Shown: piece by piece, positions 36,652 through 46,131 of the stretch
Numbering within the stretch: the stretch's first letter is position 1
Layout: the number at the start of each line of letters is the position of its first letter
Assembly (NCBI GenBank): GCA_030584085.1
Contig: CP129490.1
Span: 1,211,511-1,275,510, forward strand
Source: Melioribacteraceae bacterium
GTDB taxonomy: Bacteria; Bacteroidota; Ignavibacteria; Ignavibacteriales; Melioribacteraceae
Length of the DNA: 64,000 nucleotides
Reading direction: 5' to 3'
Translations under genes and position numbers: made by a program
The notes under the pieces: model-generated
The model's database searches: none
The model's input: the letters and a program-made list of their open reading frames with translations, nothing else
Told to the model about the DNA's origin: nothing

Positions 36652-38253
36652 TTATAAACCACTATTTGAAATATTAGCTGCACCATTAATCATAAATTCA
36701 ACGAGAGTATTCACAGATGTATTCATTATATCCAACATTGCCGAAGGATATATACCAAGGAATATTATGATTATAGTTAGAGGAATAAACATAATATATT
36801 CTCTAGAATCTAAGTCGGTTAACTGTGCCCATTTCTCATTTAATTTCCCGAAGAAAATTCTTTGGAATGTCCACAGCATATAACCCGCACCTAATAATAT
36901 TCCGAGAGTAGAAATTATTGCTAATATTCTGATACTACTTTCTCCGAATGCTCCGACAAATACGAGTGCTTCAGAGATAAATCCGCTTAAACTTGGTAAT
37001 CCGATTGCGGCAAAAAATGCAACAGTAACAAATCCTGTATAAACCGGCATTTGATTAGCTAGTCCGCCAAAATCATTTATTCCCCTTGTATGTGCTCTAT
37101 CATAAACAACACCTACAATTAAGAATAGCATTGCTGTTATTGTTCCGTGATTGAACATTTGGAATATCGCACCATTAATTCCTGTCGTTGAAAGTGAAGC
37201 CATTCCGAGAAGAACATAACCCATGTGGGAGATAGAAGAATAAGCTATCAATTTCTTGAAGTCTTTTTGAGCTAAAGCAACTAGAGCACCGTAGATAATA
37301 TTTACCATTCCGAACAGAGCAATGTACCACATCAGATCACGAGTAATATCCGGGAAGATTGGATAACTAATTCTTAGAATACCATAAGTACCCATCTTCA
37401 AGAGAACACCGGCAAGAATAACTGAGATTGGTGTCGGTGCTTCAACGTGTGCATCCGGTAACCATGTGTGAAACGGGAACATTGGAATCTTTATAGCGAA
37501 GCCGACAAATAATGCAATGTATGCTATTAATCTAAGATTATGCGGATTGAAAGGAGAAAGTATTCCATCTGCGTTATAATTTGCCTGATCCATCAAAGCA
37601 AGTATATTAAAAGTGAAAACTCTATCACCGCCGTTGATAACTTCGGTAGCCGAGAAGTAAAGTCCGATCATTACTAAAAGAATAAAAATAGATCCGAATA
37701 AAGTATAGATGAAAAACTTAATTGCAGCATATTCTTTTCTTGGTCCACCCCAAATACCGATCAAGAAATACATCGGTAATAACATTAATTCCCAAAATAC
37801 GTAGAATAAGAATAAATCTAACGCAACGAAAACACCCATCATACCGGTATCTAAAAGCAAGAAGAGTGCAAAATAACCTTTTATTGATTTATTGATATTC
37901 CAAGAAGAAATGGTCGCAATAAAACTAACCAGAGCCGTTAAAAGTACCATCGGCATACTTAAGCCGTCAATACCTAGGAAGTAATCTACTTTAACAGTTC
38001 CTAACCAAGATAGTCCGGTAATTTCGATCCATCTAAATTTTTCGATGAACTGAAAACTCTCTTCTTGAAATACACCGGCTGCCGAATAATCATAATTACC
38101 TAAAAGTATTACTGCAAGTACAACTTGAAGCCCTGTTGCAGCTAAAGCTGTGTACTTTACCCAAAGAGTTTTTTCTTTTGGTAAAGCAAGGATTATGATC
38201 ATCCCTATTACCGGTAAGAATGTTATCAACGATAAAATTGGGAATCCAATCAT
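36652..38253 (-). CDS. nuoM: NADH-quinone oxidoreductase subunit M
   Basis: A 533-residue proton-pumping antiporter-like subunit. It has YFLGIDGLSMPMVLLTA, the helix-5 block YVFWELMLLPMYFLIGIWGG (conserved Glu), MFPFHTWLPDAHVEAPT and LIAYSSISHMGYVLLG. Length is standard. The gap to nuoL is 33 bases. Confidence 0.96.
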   Translation of the reverse strand: MIGFPILSLITFLPVIGMIIILALPKEKTLWVKYTALAATGLQVVLAVILLGNYDYSAAGVFQEESFQFIEKFRWIEITGLSWLGTVKVDYFLGIDGLSMPMVLLTALVSFIATISSWNINKSIKGYFALFLLLDTGMMGVFVALDLFLFYVFWELMLLPMYFLIGIWGGPRKEYAAIKFFIYTLFGSIFILLVMIGLYFSATEVINGGDRVFTFNILALMDQANYNADGILSPFNPHNLRLIAYIALFVGFAIKIPMFPFHTWLPDAHVEAPTPISVILAGVLLKMGTYGILRISYPIFPDITRDLMWYIALFGMVNIIYGALVALAQKDFKKLIAYSSISHMGYVLLGMASLSTTGINGAIFQMFNHGTITAMLFLIVGVVYDRAHTRGINDFGGLANQMPVYTGFVTVAFFAAIGLPSLSGFISEALVFVGAFGESSIRILAIISTLGILLGAGYMLWTFQRIFFGKLNEKWAQLTDLDSREYIMFIPLTIIIIFLGIYPSAMLDIMNTSVNTLVEFMINGAANISNSGL

Positions 38254-38286
38254 GATTTTATAAATACCTATTTTTATTAATTTCTT

Positions 38287-40386
38287 TTAGAACGGTCTAA
38301 ATAACAATAATAGAATTAAGACCGCGAATACTACAAAAACTACATATGTCTGAACTTTTCCTGTTTGTAATCTGCGGAATGTTAATCCCACAAATCCGCT
38401 GAACAAAGCAGTAAAGTTAACAAATCCATCTACTACGAAAGTATCAAACCAACCACTGATACGTGATATAAATCTTGTTGCTGAAGCACTTGCATTTACT
38501 ATTCCGTCGACTATATAATAGTCAAACCAGGATAATAATCCGGCGCCTTTTAACGTTCCTCCAATAAATGTAGCATGATAAAATTCATCAACGTACCATT
38601 TATTAAGCGAAAATTTATATAGTGAATTTAGTTTTGTCGCTAATTTATCCGTATCGACTTTTTTCCATTGATAGAAGGTAAATGCCATCAAAATACCTAA
38701 TCCGGCTAAAACCAAAGAGAGAATCATTGCCGGATAGTGTGCGTGATGCATTGCTTCTGTATATTGAACCGAATGAGTAATCCCAGCTTCCTGTGCTAAA
38801 CCGGCTTCATGTGAATTCATACCTGATTGCATAAAATCAAAACTTGCTGAAGCAGGAACGACAGTCTGTGGTGTTTGTACCCAGTCACTTAAAAACCAAC
38901 CGGCATCGGAGGAAAGTGGATTAGGCGTATAAAAAATAAAAATAGAAAGTAAACTAAGTACTGCAAGCGGGGCTGTCATTACCCATTTACTTTCATGCAC
39001 GTGATCATATTTTTCTTTATTCCTGGGTTCACCATGGAAGGTAATGATTACCAATCTAAACATGTAGAAAGCAGTCATTGCAGCGACTGTGAATCCAATT
39101 ATTGGTAATAGCCAATGTCCTGTTAAATTACCGAATGCAAGTGTTCCTGCTAGAATTCCATCTTTACTTAAAAAACCTGAAAATAATGGAACACCGGAAA
39201 TTGCAAGAGTGGAAATTAGAAAAGTATAATAAGTCAAAGGCATTTTCTTTCTTAAACCACCCATATGGCGAATATCTTGTTCATGATGCATAGCATGAAT
39301 TACAGAACCGGAACCAAGGAATAAGCATGCTTTAAAGAATGCGTGAGTGACTAAATGAAAGAATGCGAACGCATAAGCGCCAACACCTATTGCAAGAACC
39401 ATATAACCAAGCTGACTTACAGTAGAATAAGCTAAAACCTTTTTGATATCATTTTGTGTTAATGCGATTGTTGCTGCAACAAATGCAGTTACTCCACCGA
39501 CGACAGCAATAACTAACATTGCATCTGCAGTAAGCATTACAAAAATCTTAACAATAAGATAAACACCGGCGGCAACCATTGTGGCAGCATGGATTAAAGC
39601 ACTAACCGGAGTCGGGCCTTCCATAGCATCAGGCAACCAAACATGCAATGGAAATTGAGCTGATTTTCCTATGGCTCCCATAAAAATTAAAATGCCGGCC
39701 GCAGTTAAGATAGTAGTACTATCAAATGGAAGATTACCAAGTGAAATTTGTTCAAATATTTCGGAGAATTTGAATGTTTCGTAACTGGTGAATAAAATCA
39801 GAATTCCGATGAACATTCCAATATCACCAACACGGTTGACAAGGAAAGCTTTTTTACCAGCATCCGCTGCAGAATCTTTCTCAAACCAAAAACCAATTAA
39901 TAAGTATGAAGAAAGTCCAACGAGTTCCCAAAATATATACATCATTAAAATGTTATCGGTGAGGACAATTCCCAACATCGAAAATGTAAAAATTCCTAAA
40001 TAAGCGAAGTATCTTGTATATCTTATATCGCCATGCATGTATTCAATTGAGTATAGGTGTACTAAGGCGCTGATAAGATTTACAACAATTAACATCAGTG
40101 CTGTGATGTTTGTTATTTCTATACCGAGGTCGATTGAAAGGGGACCGATATTAGCAACTTCACCAAAATCAATCCATGTAAATGAAAAACCGATTGTCTC
40201 TCCGGAATAAGAAGATAACATTGAATATGCAACAGCAATTGAAAGAGCTAAGGTTGCAAATAAAATCCCGGTACCGAGTAAATATAATTTCGGAAACTTC
40301 TTGCCGAAAAAGATAAGTATGATAAAACTTATCAAAGGAAGTAATAAAATTGCGATCGAGCTATTTATAATTGAAATTTCCGACAT
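38287..40386 (-). CDS. nuoL: NADH-quinone oxidoreductase subunit L
   Basis: A 699-residue subunit with the distal antiporter channel and the long lateral helix. Blocks include YIFWELVGLSSYLLIGFWFE, FPLHVWLPDAMEGPTPVSAL, VLAYSTVSQLGYMVLAIGVG and HAFFKACLFLGSGSVIHAMH. A loop near residues 490-550 contains several His (THSVQYTEAMHHAHY). It is slightly longer than the E. coli protein (613 residues). Three bases separate it from nuoK. Confidence 0.96.
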   Translation of the reverse strand: MSEISIINSSIAILLLPLISFIILIFFGKKFPKLYLLGTGILFATLALSIAVAYSMLSSYSGETIGFSFTWIDFGEVANIGPLSIDLGIEITNITALMLIVVNLISALVHLYSIEYMHGDIRYTRYFAYLGIFTFSMLGIVLTDNILMMYIFWELVGLSSYLLIGFWFEKDSAADAGKKAFLVNRVGDIGMFIGILILFTSYETFKFSEIFEQISLGNLPFDSTTILTAAGILIFMGAIGKSAQFPLHVWLPDAMEGPTPVSALIHAATMVAAGVYLIVKIFVMLTADAMLVIAVVGGVTAFVAATIALTQNDIKKVLAYSTVSQLGYMVLAIGVGAYAFAFFHLVTHAFFKACLFLGSGSVIHAMHHEQDIRHMGGLRKKMPLTYYTFLISTLAISGVPLFSGFLSKDGILAGTLAFGNLTGHWLLPIIGFTVAAMTAFYMFRLVIITFHGEPRNKEKYDHVHESKWVMTAPLAVLSLLSIFIFYTPNPLSSDAGWFLSDWVQTPQTVVPASASFDFMQSGMNSHEAGLAQEAGITHSVQYTEAMHHAHYPAMILSLVLAGLGILMAFTFYQWKKVDTDKLATKLNSLYKFSLNKWYVDEFYHATFIGGTLKGAGLLSWFDYYIVDGIVNASASATRFISRISGWFDTFVVDGFVNFTALFSGFVGLTFRRLQTGKVQTYVVFVVFAVLILLLLFRPF

Positions 40387-40389
40387 ACT

Positions 40390-40701
40390 TTATTCTTTTA
40401 GATTATTGATTTCGTCAACGTTTACGTTTGTAAATGTCTTATATAAATTGAGAACTATTGCCAATGCAATTGCGGCTTCCGCTGCGGCAAGGATAATTAC
40501 GAATAGCGCCATTACTTGTCCGCCTAAACCAAAATTTCCGTACTTAGCAAATGCAACAAAATTAATATTTGCCGCATTTAGGATTAGCTCAATGCCCATT
40601 AAGACCATAACGGCATTTTTTCTAGTAACAACACCGTAAATTCCCAACGAGAATAAAATCGAACTAATGACAAGGAAATGATTTAATCCAACTTCTATCA
40701 A
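40390..40701 (-). CDS. nuoK: NADH-quinone oxidoreductase subunit K
   Basis: A 103-residue subunit with three helices and the conserved membrane Glu residues in MGIELILNAANINFVAFA and AAAEAAIALAIVLNLYK. Typical length. It lies 14 bases after nuoJ. Confidence 0.95.
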   Translation of the reverse strand: MIEVGLNHFLVISSILFSLGIYGVVTRKNAVMVLMGIELILNAANINFVAFAKYGNFGLGGQVMALFVIILAAAEAAIALAIVLNLYKTFTNVNVDEINNLKE

Positions 40702-40715
40702 TTAAAAACTCCTAG

Positions 40716-41213
40716 TTATTCTGTATCTCTTCTTGCAATTGATGCAGCACCTATAAGTGCAATTAACAATAAGATTGCAAGCAGTTCAAAAACTAATACG
40801 TAATCCACCAGTAAAATTCTTCCTAAGCCGTACATGGTTGATATGGGTAATTCAGCTGGCTCAGATTTCCAATTAGTTCTTAACATCATAGAAACGATGA
40901 CTCCCATAAAAAGTCCGGTCCCGACTACAGCGGGAATTATATGAACAGTTCCGGTACGAATTTTTACATCGGTTATTCTATTTGTCAACATGACACCAAA
41001 TAAAAGTAAGATCAAGATACCGCCGACATAAACCATAAGTTGAACGATTGCTAAGAAATCAGCACCAAGTAAGACATAAATTCCGGCGACTCCGAAAAAT
41101 GTGAACAGTAAATAAAACGCAGCATGAACAATATTCTTGCTGGTTACAACCAAATATCCCGAACCAAGGGTTAGGATAGCAAAGAGATAAAATATTATAT
41201 CGTAAATTGACAT
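40716..41213 (-). CDS. nuoJ: NADH-quinone oxidoreductase subunit J
   Basis: A 165-residue membrane subunit with five predicted helices and the block FFGVAGIYVLLGADFLAIVQ followed by LMVYVGGILILLLFGVML, typical of NuoJ. It begins five bases after nuoI. Confidence 0.93.
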   Translation of the reverse strand: MSIYDIIFYLFAILTLGSGYLVVTSKNIVHAAFYLLFTFFGVAGIYVLLGADFLAIVQLMVYVGGILILLLFGVMLTNRITDVKIRTGTVHIIPAVVGTGLFMGVIVSMMLRTNWKSEPAELPISTMYGLGRILLVDYVLVFELLAILLLIALIGAASIARRDTE

Positions 41214-41218
41214 CTAAT

Positions 41219-41836
41219 TTATTCTGAACCTTTTTCGTTTTCGTCTTTTTTACCTGATGATTCTTTCTTCGGAGAATCATCTTTCTTTTCCTTTGCTGCA
41301 GTTTCAGCTTTAGCTTTTACCGCTGCTGCTTTTGCAGCTTCTTTTTCTGCCATCATTTTTTCATAATTTGCTTTTTTCTCTTCGGCTTCGGCAGCTGTTA
41401 GAGTAGCAAAATTAAACACTAAACTTGATCGTTCAAATTCGGCAAATTCATAAACATCAGTCATGTAAATGCATTCAGTAGGACATGGAAAAACACAAAG
41501 TTGACAGTAGCAGCATTTAGCTATATCAATATCAAATTGAGTAACCCAAAGTGCTTTCTTTTTACCGTTGGATGTTTTACCGAGATCTTCTTCCGGAAGT
41601 GACTTTACAGTTTCGATTGTTATACAATCAACCGGACATGCACGAGCGCATTGATCGCATCCTATGCAATCATCCATATTAACATACAAACGATTTCTAA
41701 CTCTTTCGGGAAGTGGAACTTTAACATCGGGATATTGAATTGTTACTGCAGGAGTGAACATATGCATGAATGTAATTTTCATTCCCACAAAAACTGTGTA
41801 AAGTCCTTCCCATGTATTTTTTAGGTATTGCTTCAT
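41219..41836 (-). CDS. nuoI: NADH-quinone oxidoreductase subunit I with charged C-terminal extension
   Basis: A 205-residue peripheral-arm ferredoxin. Cluster motifs are Cys57, Cys60, Cys63 and Cys67 (CIGCDQCARACP), and Cys108, Cys111, Cys114 and Cys118 (CYCQLCVFPCP). They hold the two [4Fe-4S] clusters N6a and N6b that lead to N2. Residues about 148-205 are an extra Ala/Lys/Glu-rich tail (TAAEAEEKKANYEKMMAEKE, KKDDSPKKESSGKKDENEKG) that looks helical then disordered and is not part of normal NuoI. It lies one base after nuoH. Confidence 0.94.
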   Translation of the reverse strand: MKQYLKNTWEGLYTVFVGMKITFMHMFTPAVTIQYPDVKVPLPERVRNRLYVNMDDCIGCDQCARACPVDCITIETVKSLPEEDLGKTSNGKKKALWVTQFDIDIAKCCYCQLCVFPCPTECIYMTDVYEFAEFERSSLVFNFATLTAAEAEEKKANYEKMMAEKEAAKAAAVKAKAETAAKEKKDDSPKKESSGKKDENEKGSE

Positions 41837-41837
41837 A

Positions 41838-42908
41838 TTAAATTAACGTGATGATTCCTACAATTATTAAATTAAGAATAGCATATGGTATTAAATATTT
41901 CCAGCAAAGTGCCATTAATTGATCTACTCTTAGTCGTGGCAAAGTCCATCTAAGCCACATCTGAACAAACACAAAGAAAATCCCTTTTGACGTAAACCAG
42001 AAAAGTTGTTCAATTGGAACTAACCATGTTAAGCCTAGTGTATTGCCTAAATAACCAAATGGTGATTGATAACCACCCAGAAAAATTGTTACAGCAATTG
42101 CGGAAACGGCAAACATATTTGCATATTCCGCTAAGAAAAACATTGCGAATTTCATGCCCGAATATTCTGTATGATAACCGGCAACTAACTCAGACTCGGC
42201 TTCGGGAATATCAAAAGGTGTTCTGTTAACTTCTGCGAGTGAACTTATATAGAAAATTATAAATGCTACTAACATGAACGGGATTAGTAAAAACTTTGTA
42301 ACACTCCAACCTGCACCACCAAAGATCATCCAATTCCAGAAATATGCTGTTTGCATTTCGGTCATTTCATGTAAGCTCAATGTTCCGGTAATCATTACGA
42401 TCGTTAATATCACTAGTGCGGTTGGGATTTCATAACTGATTATCTGAGCAGCTGATCTCATTGCGCCGAGTAATGAGTATTTATTATTGGATGACCAACC
42501 TGCCATCAATAATCCGGCTACAACAAGTGATGAAATTGCAACAATGAAGAATATTCCTACTTCTGCTCCGGTGCCAATATACATACCGGAAAAAGGAATT
42601 GCTGCAAAGGCAGCATAACTACCGGCAAATGTTAAATATGGTGCTAGATTAAAAAACTTTTTGTCAGTGTCCGAAGCCGTGATATCTTCTTTTTGAATGA
42701 GTTTTAAAATATCTGCAATAGTTTGTAATACACCATAGGGACCTGTTCTCATTGGTCCGAGACGGTCTTGCATAAATCCGGAGACTTTTCTTTCAAGATA
42801 AACTGCAAAAAGAGCAAAGGGGAGAATAAAAACGAACAGTGGTAATGCCCCGCCAATAATATAGGCAATAACATCATTGCCAAAGATATTTTTTAATAGT
42901 TCATACAT
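41838..42908 (-). CDS. nuoH: NADH-quinone oxidoreductase subunit H
   Basis: A 356-residue membrane subunit at the quinone-binding junction. It has AVYLERKVSGFMQDRLGPMR, LLKLIQKED-like ILKLIQKEDITASDTDK, SLAEVNRTPFDIPEAESELV and the C-terminal MWLRWTLPRLRVDQLM. It overlaps the nuoD stop by one base (TAATG). Confidence 0.96.
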   Translation of the reverse strand: MYELLKNIFGNDVIAYIIGGALPLFVFILPFALFAVYLERKVSGFMQDRLGPMRTGPYGVLQTIADILKLIQKEDITASDTDKKFFNLAPYLTFAGSYAAFAAIPFSGMYIGTGAEVGIFFIVAISSLVVAGLLMAGWSSNNKYSLLGAMRSAAQIISYEIPTALVILTIVMITGTLSLHEMTEMQTAYFWNWMIFGGAGWSVTKFLLIPFMLVAFIIFYISSLAEVNRTPFDIPEAESELVAGYHTEYSGMKFAMFFLAEYANMFAVSAIAVTIFLGGYQSPFGYLGNTLGLTWLVPIEQLFWFTSKGIFFVFVQMWLRWTLPRLRVDQLMALCWKYLIPYAILNLIIVGIITLI

Positions 42909-44023
42909 TATCGATCGACCTCACCAAGAACTATATCAATGCTTCCAAGAACCGCAACCACATCCGAAACCAAATGACCTTTGCAGAGTTCTCCCATTAA
43001 TTCTAAACTGACAAAAGAGGGTCCTCTGACTTTTACGCGGAAAGGATTTAATGAACCATCACTTATAATAAAATATCCTAATTCACCTCTGGGGTTTTCA
43101 ACTCTTGTATAAATTGTTCCTTTTGGCGGTTTAATTCTTTTAGGAATTGCAGAAGTGACGTCTCCTTCGGGTAACTGGTCTAATGCTTGTTCAATTATTC
43201 TTATACTTTGTTCCATCTCAAGAACGCGGACATAATATCTGTCCCAGCAATCACCAACAGTGCCATGAGTACCTTTACCGACCGGAATATCAAAGTCGAA
43301 TCTATCATATATTGAATATGGGTCTTCTCTTCTTAAATCGAATGCTAAACCACTGGCTCGTAAGTTTGGACCAGTCATTCCATAATTGATTGCCGTATCG
43401 AGTGGCAGAATTCCGACATTAGCAGTTCTTTCAATAAAAATTTTATTGTAACTAAGTAAGTTATTTAATTCTTTTATGTTCGGCTTAAAGTATTGTAGAA
43501 AGTCTCTAGTCAATCTCACAAAGTCGGGATGCAGGTCATGAGATAAGCCGCCGACCCAAATGTAATTGTAAAGTAAACGAGCTCCGCAAGTCATTTCAAA
43601 CAAACTAAGTATTCTTTCTCTATCTCTAAAGGTATATAAGAACGGTGTGAATGCACCGATATCAAGACCGTAAGTACCAACCGCAACCAGGTGAGAAGCA
43701 ATTCTTTGAAGTTCTCCCATTATCACTCTAATATACTCGACGCGTTCGGGGACTTCAATTCCTAATAATCTTTCAACTGCAACTGCATAACCAAAATTAT
43801 TATACATCGATGAAAGATAATCCATTCTATCGGTATAGGGAACAACTTGAGGATATGTCATTGCTTCACAATGTTTTTCGAAGCATCTGTGCAAATACCC
43901 AACGTGAGGTTTGACATCGACGATAACTTCGCCATTAAGTATTAACTCGAGTCTCAACACACCGTGAGTAGAAGGGTGCTGAGGACCCATATTTAATATC
44001 ATTTCTTCAGTTTTAAGAGGCAT
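42908..44023 (-). CDS. nuoD: NADH-quinone oxidoreductase subunit D
   Basis: A 371-residue 49-kDa-type subunit, separate from nuoC. It begins EEMILNMGPQHPSTHGVLRL, with the quinone-site His-Gly loop, then MDYLSSMYNNFGYAVAVERL and PRGELGYFIISDGSLNPFRV, the hydrogenase-like fold. It is normally next to nuoC, but here 486 bases with an S23 gene lie between them. Confidence 0.96.
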   Translation of the reverse strand: MPLKTEEMILNMGPQHPSTHGVLRLELILNGEVIVDVKPHVGYLHRCFEKHCEAMTYPQVVPYTDRMDYLSSMYNNFGYAVAVERLLGIEVPERVEYIRVIMGELQRIASHLVAVGTYGLDIGAFTPFLYTFRDRERILSLFEMTCGARLLYNYIWVGGLSHDLHPDFVRLTRDFLQYFKPNIKELNNLLSYNKIFIERTANVGILPLDTAINYGMTGPNLRASGLAFDLRREDPYSIYDRFDFDIPVGKGTHGTVGDCWDRYYVRVLEMEQSIRIIEQALDQLPEGDVTSAIPKRIKPPKGTIYTRVENPRGELGYFIISDGSLNPFRVKVRGPSFVSLELMGELCKGHLVSDVVAVLGSIDIVLGEVDR

Positions 44024-44035
44024 AAGTAACTAGAT

Positions 44036-44074
44036 GTGAGTATTGAGATCTGAGTACTGAGATCGTATACTCAC
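44036..44074. repeat. 39-base compound hairpin flanking the S23 gene
   Basis: GTGAGTAT (44036-44043) pairs with ATACTCAC (44067-44074). Inside, GATCT (44047-44051) pairs with AGATC (44060-44064) around a loop holding AGTACT. TGAGATC is repeated within it and recurs on the other side of the gene. Confidence 0.75.
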
Positions 44075-44082
44075 GAATTCCT

Positions 44083-44436
44083 TTATTTAGCTAAACTGTT
44101 TTTAAATCCATAAATCATTTTTTGTACTTCATCCAACTTTTTTATAATCTTATTAAAAACCAAATCATCGATATAATTTAATTCATGCGCTATTATAAGA
44201 TGAGTTTCTAACTCAAATGATGAACCATTCGCAATATCTAAAAACCGTATTAAATCTTTATTCGAATTTCGTCCGCATCCTTCTGCAATATTTGAAGGGA
44301 CGGACACTGAAGCTCTTCTAATTTGATCAGTAAGTCCGAAAATTTCTGTTTGAGGAAAATTCTCGGTGACTTTGTAAATATCAATAACGAGATTCTTGGA
44401 GTATTGCCATACTTTCAACTCTTTGAATTTATGCAT
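44083..44436 (-). CDS. Four helix bundle protein (S23 / 23S rRNA intervening-sequence family)
   Basis: A 117-residue four-helix protein with the family signature FKELKVWQYSKNLVIDIYKV, IFGLTDQIRRASVSVPSNIA and EGCGRNSNKDLIRFLDIANG, then SSFELETHLIIA. Family members are found in intervening sequences of 23S rRNA genes and as scattered genomic copies in Bacteroidota and relatives; the function is unknown. Here it lies in the nuo operon in the same direction, so it is probably transcribed with it. No rRNA gene is near. A possible ribosome site GAGAG precedes the ATG. Confidence 0.9.
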   Translation of the reverse strand: MHKFKELKVWQYSKNLVIDIYKVTENFPQTEIFGLTDQIRRASVSVPSNIAEGCGRNSNKDLIRFLDIANGSSFELETHLIIAHELNYIDDLVFNKIIKKLDEVQKMIYGFKNSLAK

Positions 44437-44509
44437 TCTTGATATCTCTCATTTTGTAAATGAACAAGCTTCATTCTCACATCTCAAATCTCTGATCTCA
44501 TATCTACTA

Positions 44510-45040
44510 CTAATACGGAACCTTCATACCTTTATAAAACTCAGGATTTTTGTAATCTTTTCTAAGTGGATAACCTGCATCCCAATCATACGGCATAAGA
44601 ATTCTTTGTAAATTCGGATGGTTGAGGAATATTATCCCAAACATATCATAAGCTTCGCGTTCATGCCAATCAGCGGTTTTCCAAACTCCTTCAACTGATT
44701 CAACTTCCGGACTTTCTCTTTCAGTTGATACTTTGAGGGTGATTTTATGCTTCAAAGAAGTTGAATGTAAATGATAGTAAACACTTAGTGTTCCGCCCTT
44801 AATTGATTCCGATTCATCTGCTTCTTTTATTTTTTCACCATTAGCATCATCAACGCCTGAGAGACACATTAAGCTATCAAATAATAGTTCTTCATTATCT
44901 CTCAAGAACACGCCAATTTTATCAATTTCTTTAGGTGGAACGGAAATTATGGGTTCGGTTGGAGTTTCTGAATCCATCTCTATTGGGAGATCAGGGAAGT
45001 TACTCTTTAGTAATTCTAAAATTTCGTCAGCTTTTTTCAT
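44510..45040 (-). CDS. nuoC: NADH-quinone oxidoreductase subunit C
   Basis: A 176-residue 30-kDa-type subunit. It has the hallmark end region [19 protein letters not shown] followed by [20 protein letters not shown] and KDY. The first half is acidic and more variable. The start overlaps the nuoB stop by four bases. The gene downstream is not nuoD but the S23 cassette. Confidence 0.94.
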   Translation of the reverse strand: MKKADEILELLKSNFPDLPIEMDSETPTEPIISVPPKEIDKIGVFLRDNEELLFDSLMCLSGVDDANGEKIKEADESESIKGGTLSVYYHLHSTSLKHKITLKVSTERESPEVESVEGVWKTADWHEREAYDMFGIIFLNHPNLQRILMPYDWDAGYPLRKDYKNPEFYKGMKVPY

Positions 45041-45528
45041 GCAGATTTTTTGCTTAAAGATTCGGTCCTAATTTTTTCTTGTAATTTTAATAATCCTTCT
45101 AGTAAAGCTTCGGGACGAGGAGGACAACCGGGCACGTAAACATCTACCGGAATTACTCTATCAACTCCTTTTAACACATGATAGCCGTGCTCCCAATATG
45201 GTCCGCCGCAATTAGAACAGCTTCCCATAGAAATAATATATTTAGGATCAGGCATTTGTTCATACAAACGCTTGATTCTTAAAGCCATTTTTAAAGTTAC
45301 TGTACCTGAAATAATAATGATATCACTTTGACGCGGGGAAGGGCGGGGAATTACACCAAATCTGTCAAAATCATAATGAGAAGCAGATGTTGCCATCATT
45401 TCAATTGCGCAGCAAGCTAAACCGAATCCAAGTTGCCACAAAGATGAAAGACGAGCCCAATTTAACAAGTCTTCTGCTTTAGTAATTACAATATTGCTAT
45501 CTGAAAATTCTTGATCTAGTAAACCCAT
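45037..45528 (-). CDS. nuoB: NADH-quinone oxidoreductase subunit B
   Basis: A 163-residue subunit that holds cluster N2. Its ligands are the tandem Cys39-Cys40, Cys104 ([12 protein letters not shown]) and Cys135 ([12 protein letters not shown]). The [20 protein letters not shown] block is the typical quinone-side segment. It lies two bases after nuoA. Confidence 0.96.
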   Translation of the reverse strand: MGLLDQEFSDSNIVITKAEDLLNWARLSSLWQLGFGLACCAIEMMATSASHYDFDRFGVIPRPSPRQSDIIIISGTVTLKMALRIKRLYEQMPDPKYIISMGSCSNCGGPYWEHGYHVLKGVDRVIPVDVYVPGCPPRPEALLEGLLKLQEKIRTESLSKKSA

Positions 45529-45530
45529 AT

Positions 45531-45974
45531 TTAGCTTATTACTTTCTTTACTTGTTCTTCTGCTTGTTGTTTTTTGTTTGATAATATTTTGGAAAGTTCA
45601 GGAATGTTAGGTTTTGAGCGGTCCCAGTTCAAGTCACCTTTCCGCCACTCATAAGCCATTCCGAGGGTAAGGATTAATAAGAATATTATTCCAACCCAGA
45701 AACCAAAAAATCCAAATTCTTTATAGACTAATGCCCAGGGGAACAAAAGCACAACTTCAACATCGAATATCAAAAAGATTAATGCCACAACATAAAATCT
45801 AATATTGAATTTTACCCAAGGTGAACCTTCGATGTTTTCACCACATTCATAAATAAGAAGCTTTTCTTTTGTAGGTCGGGCAGGTCTAATCAATTTTGCG
45901 GCAAAAAGTGCAATTCCAACGAATCCAACCGCGAGCAAAATGAAGATGAATATTTTTCCGAATTCTGTGAGCAT
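45531..45974 (-). CDS. nuoA: NADH-quinone oxidoreductase subunit A
   Basis: A 147-residue membrane subunit with three helices, the loop [20 protein letters not shown] and [20 protein letters not shown], which is the NuoA hallmark. A Gln/Lys-rich tail follows residue 125. It is the first nuo gene, with a good promoter just upstream. Confidence 0.95.
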   Translation of the reverse strand: MLTEFGKIFIFILLAVGFVGIALFAAKLIRPARPTKEKLLIYECGENIEGSPWVKFNIRFYVVALIFLIFDVEVVLLFPWALVYKEFGFFGFWVGIIFLLILTLGMAYEWRKGDLNWDRSKPNIPELSKILSNKKQQAEEQVKKVIS

Positions 45975-45996
45975 ATATTAATAAATTTTGATGTTG

Positions 45997-46025
45997 AAAA
46001 TAGTATAACCATGTTCTAATGTCAA
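45997..46025 (-). promoter_or_regulatory. Candidate sigma70-type promoter of the nuo operon
   Basis: On the minus strand TTGACA (46025-46020) is followed by exactly 17 bases and TATTTT (46002-45997), about 20 bases before the nuoA start codon at 45974. The layout equals that of the tRNA-cluster promoter candidate. Confidence 0.55.
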
Positions 46026-46131
46026 GATATCTAAGATATTATAAATTAAGGCATTATGTCTTTTTATCGAATTTTTCTATAATACAAAAAATAATTAGTT
46101 TTGACTCAATTATAATCAATATGAGGTAGTA

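Larger units (their letters stand above)
44024..44509 (-). mobile_element. S23 (four-helix-bundle) cassette inserted between nuoC and nuoD
   Basis: All other nuo junctions are from a 4-base overlap to 33 bases, but this one is 486 bases. It holds a four-helix-bundle gene, a long hairpin on the nuoD side and TGAGATC-like repeats on the nuoC side. The unit looks like an inserted cassette; no target-site duplication can be proved. Confidence 0.55.

Noticed and set aside
44083-44436. Possible hint of a split 23S rRNA gene because S23 proteins live in rRNA insertions
   Set aside because: No rRNA sequence flanks the gene; both neighbours are nuo genes.
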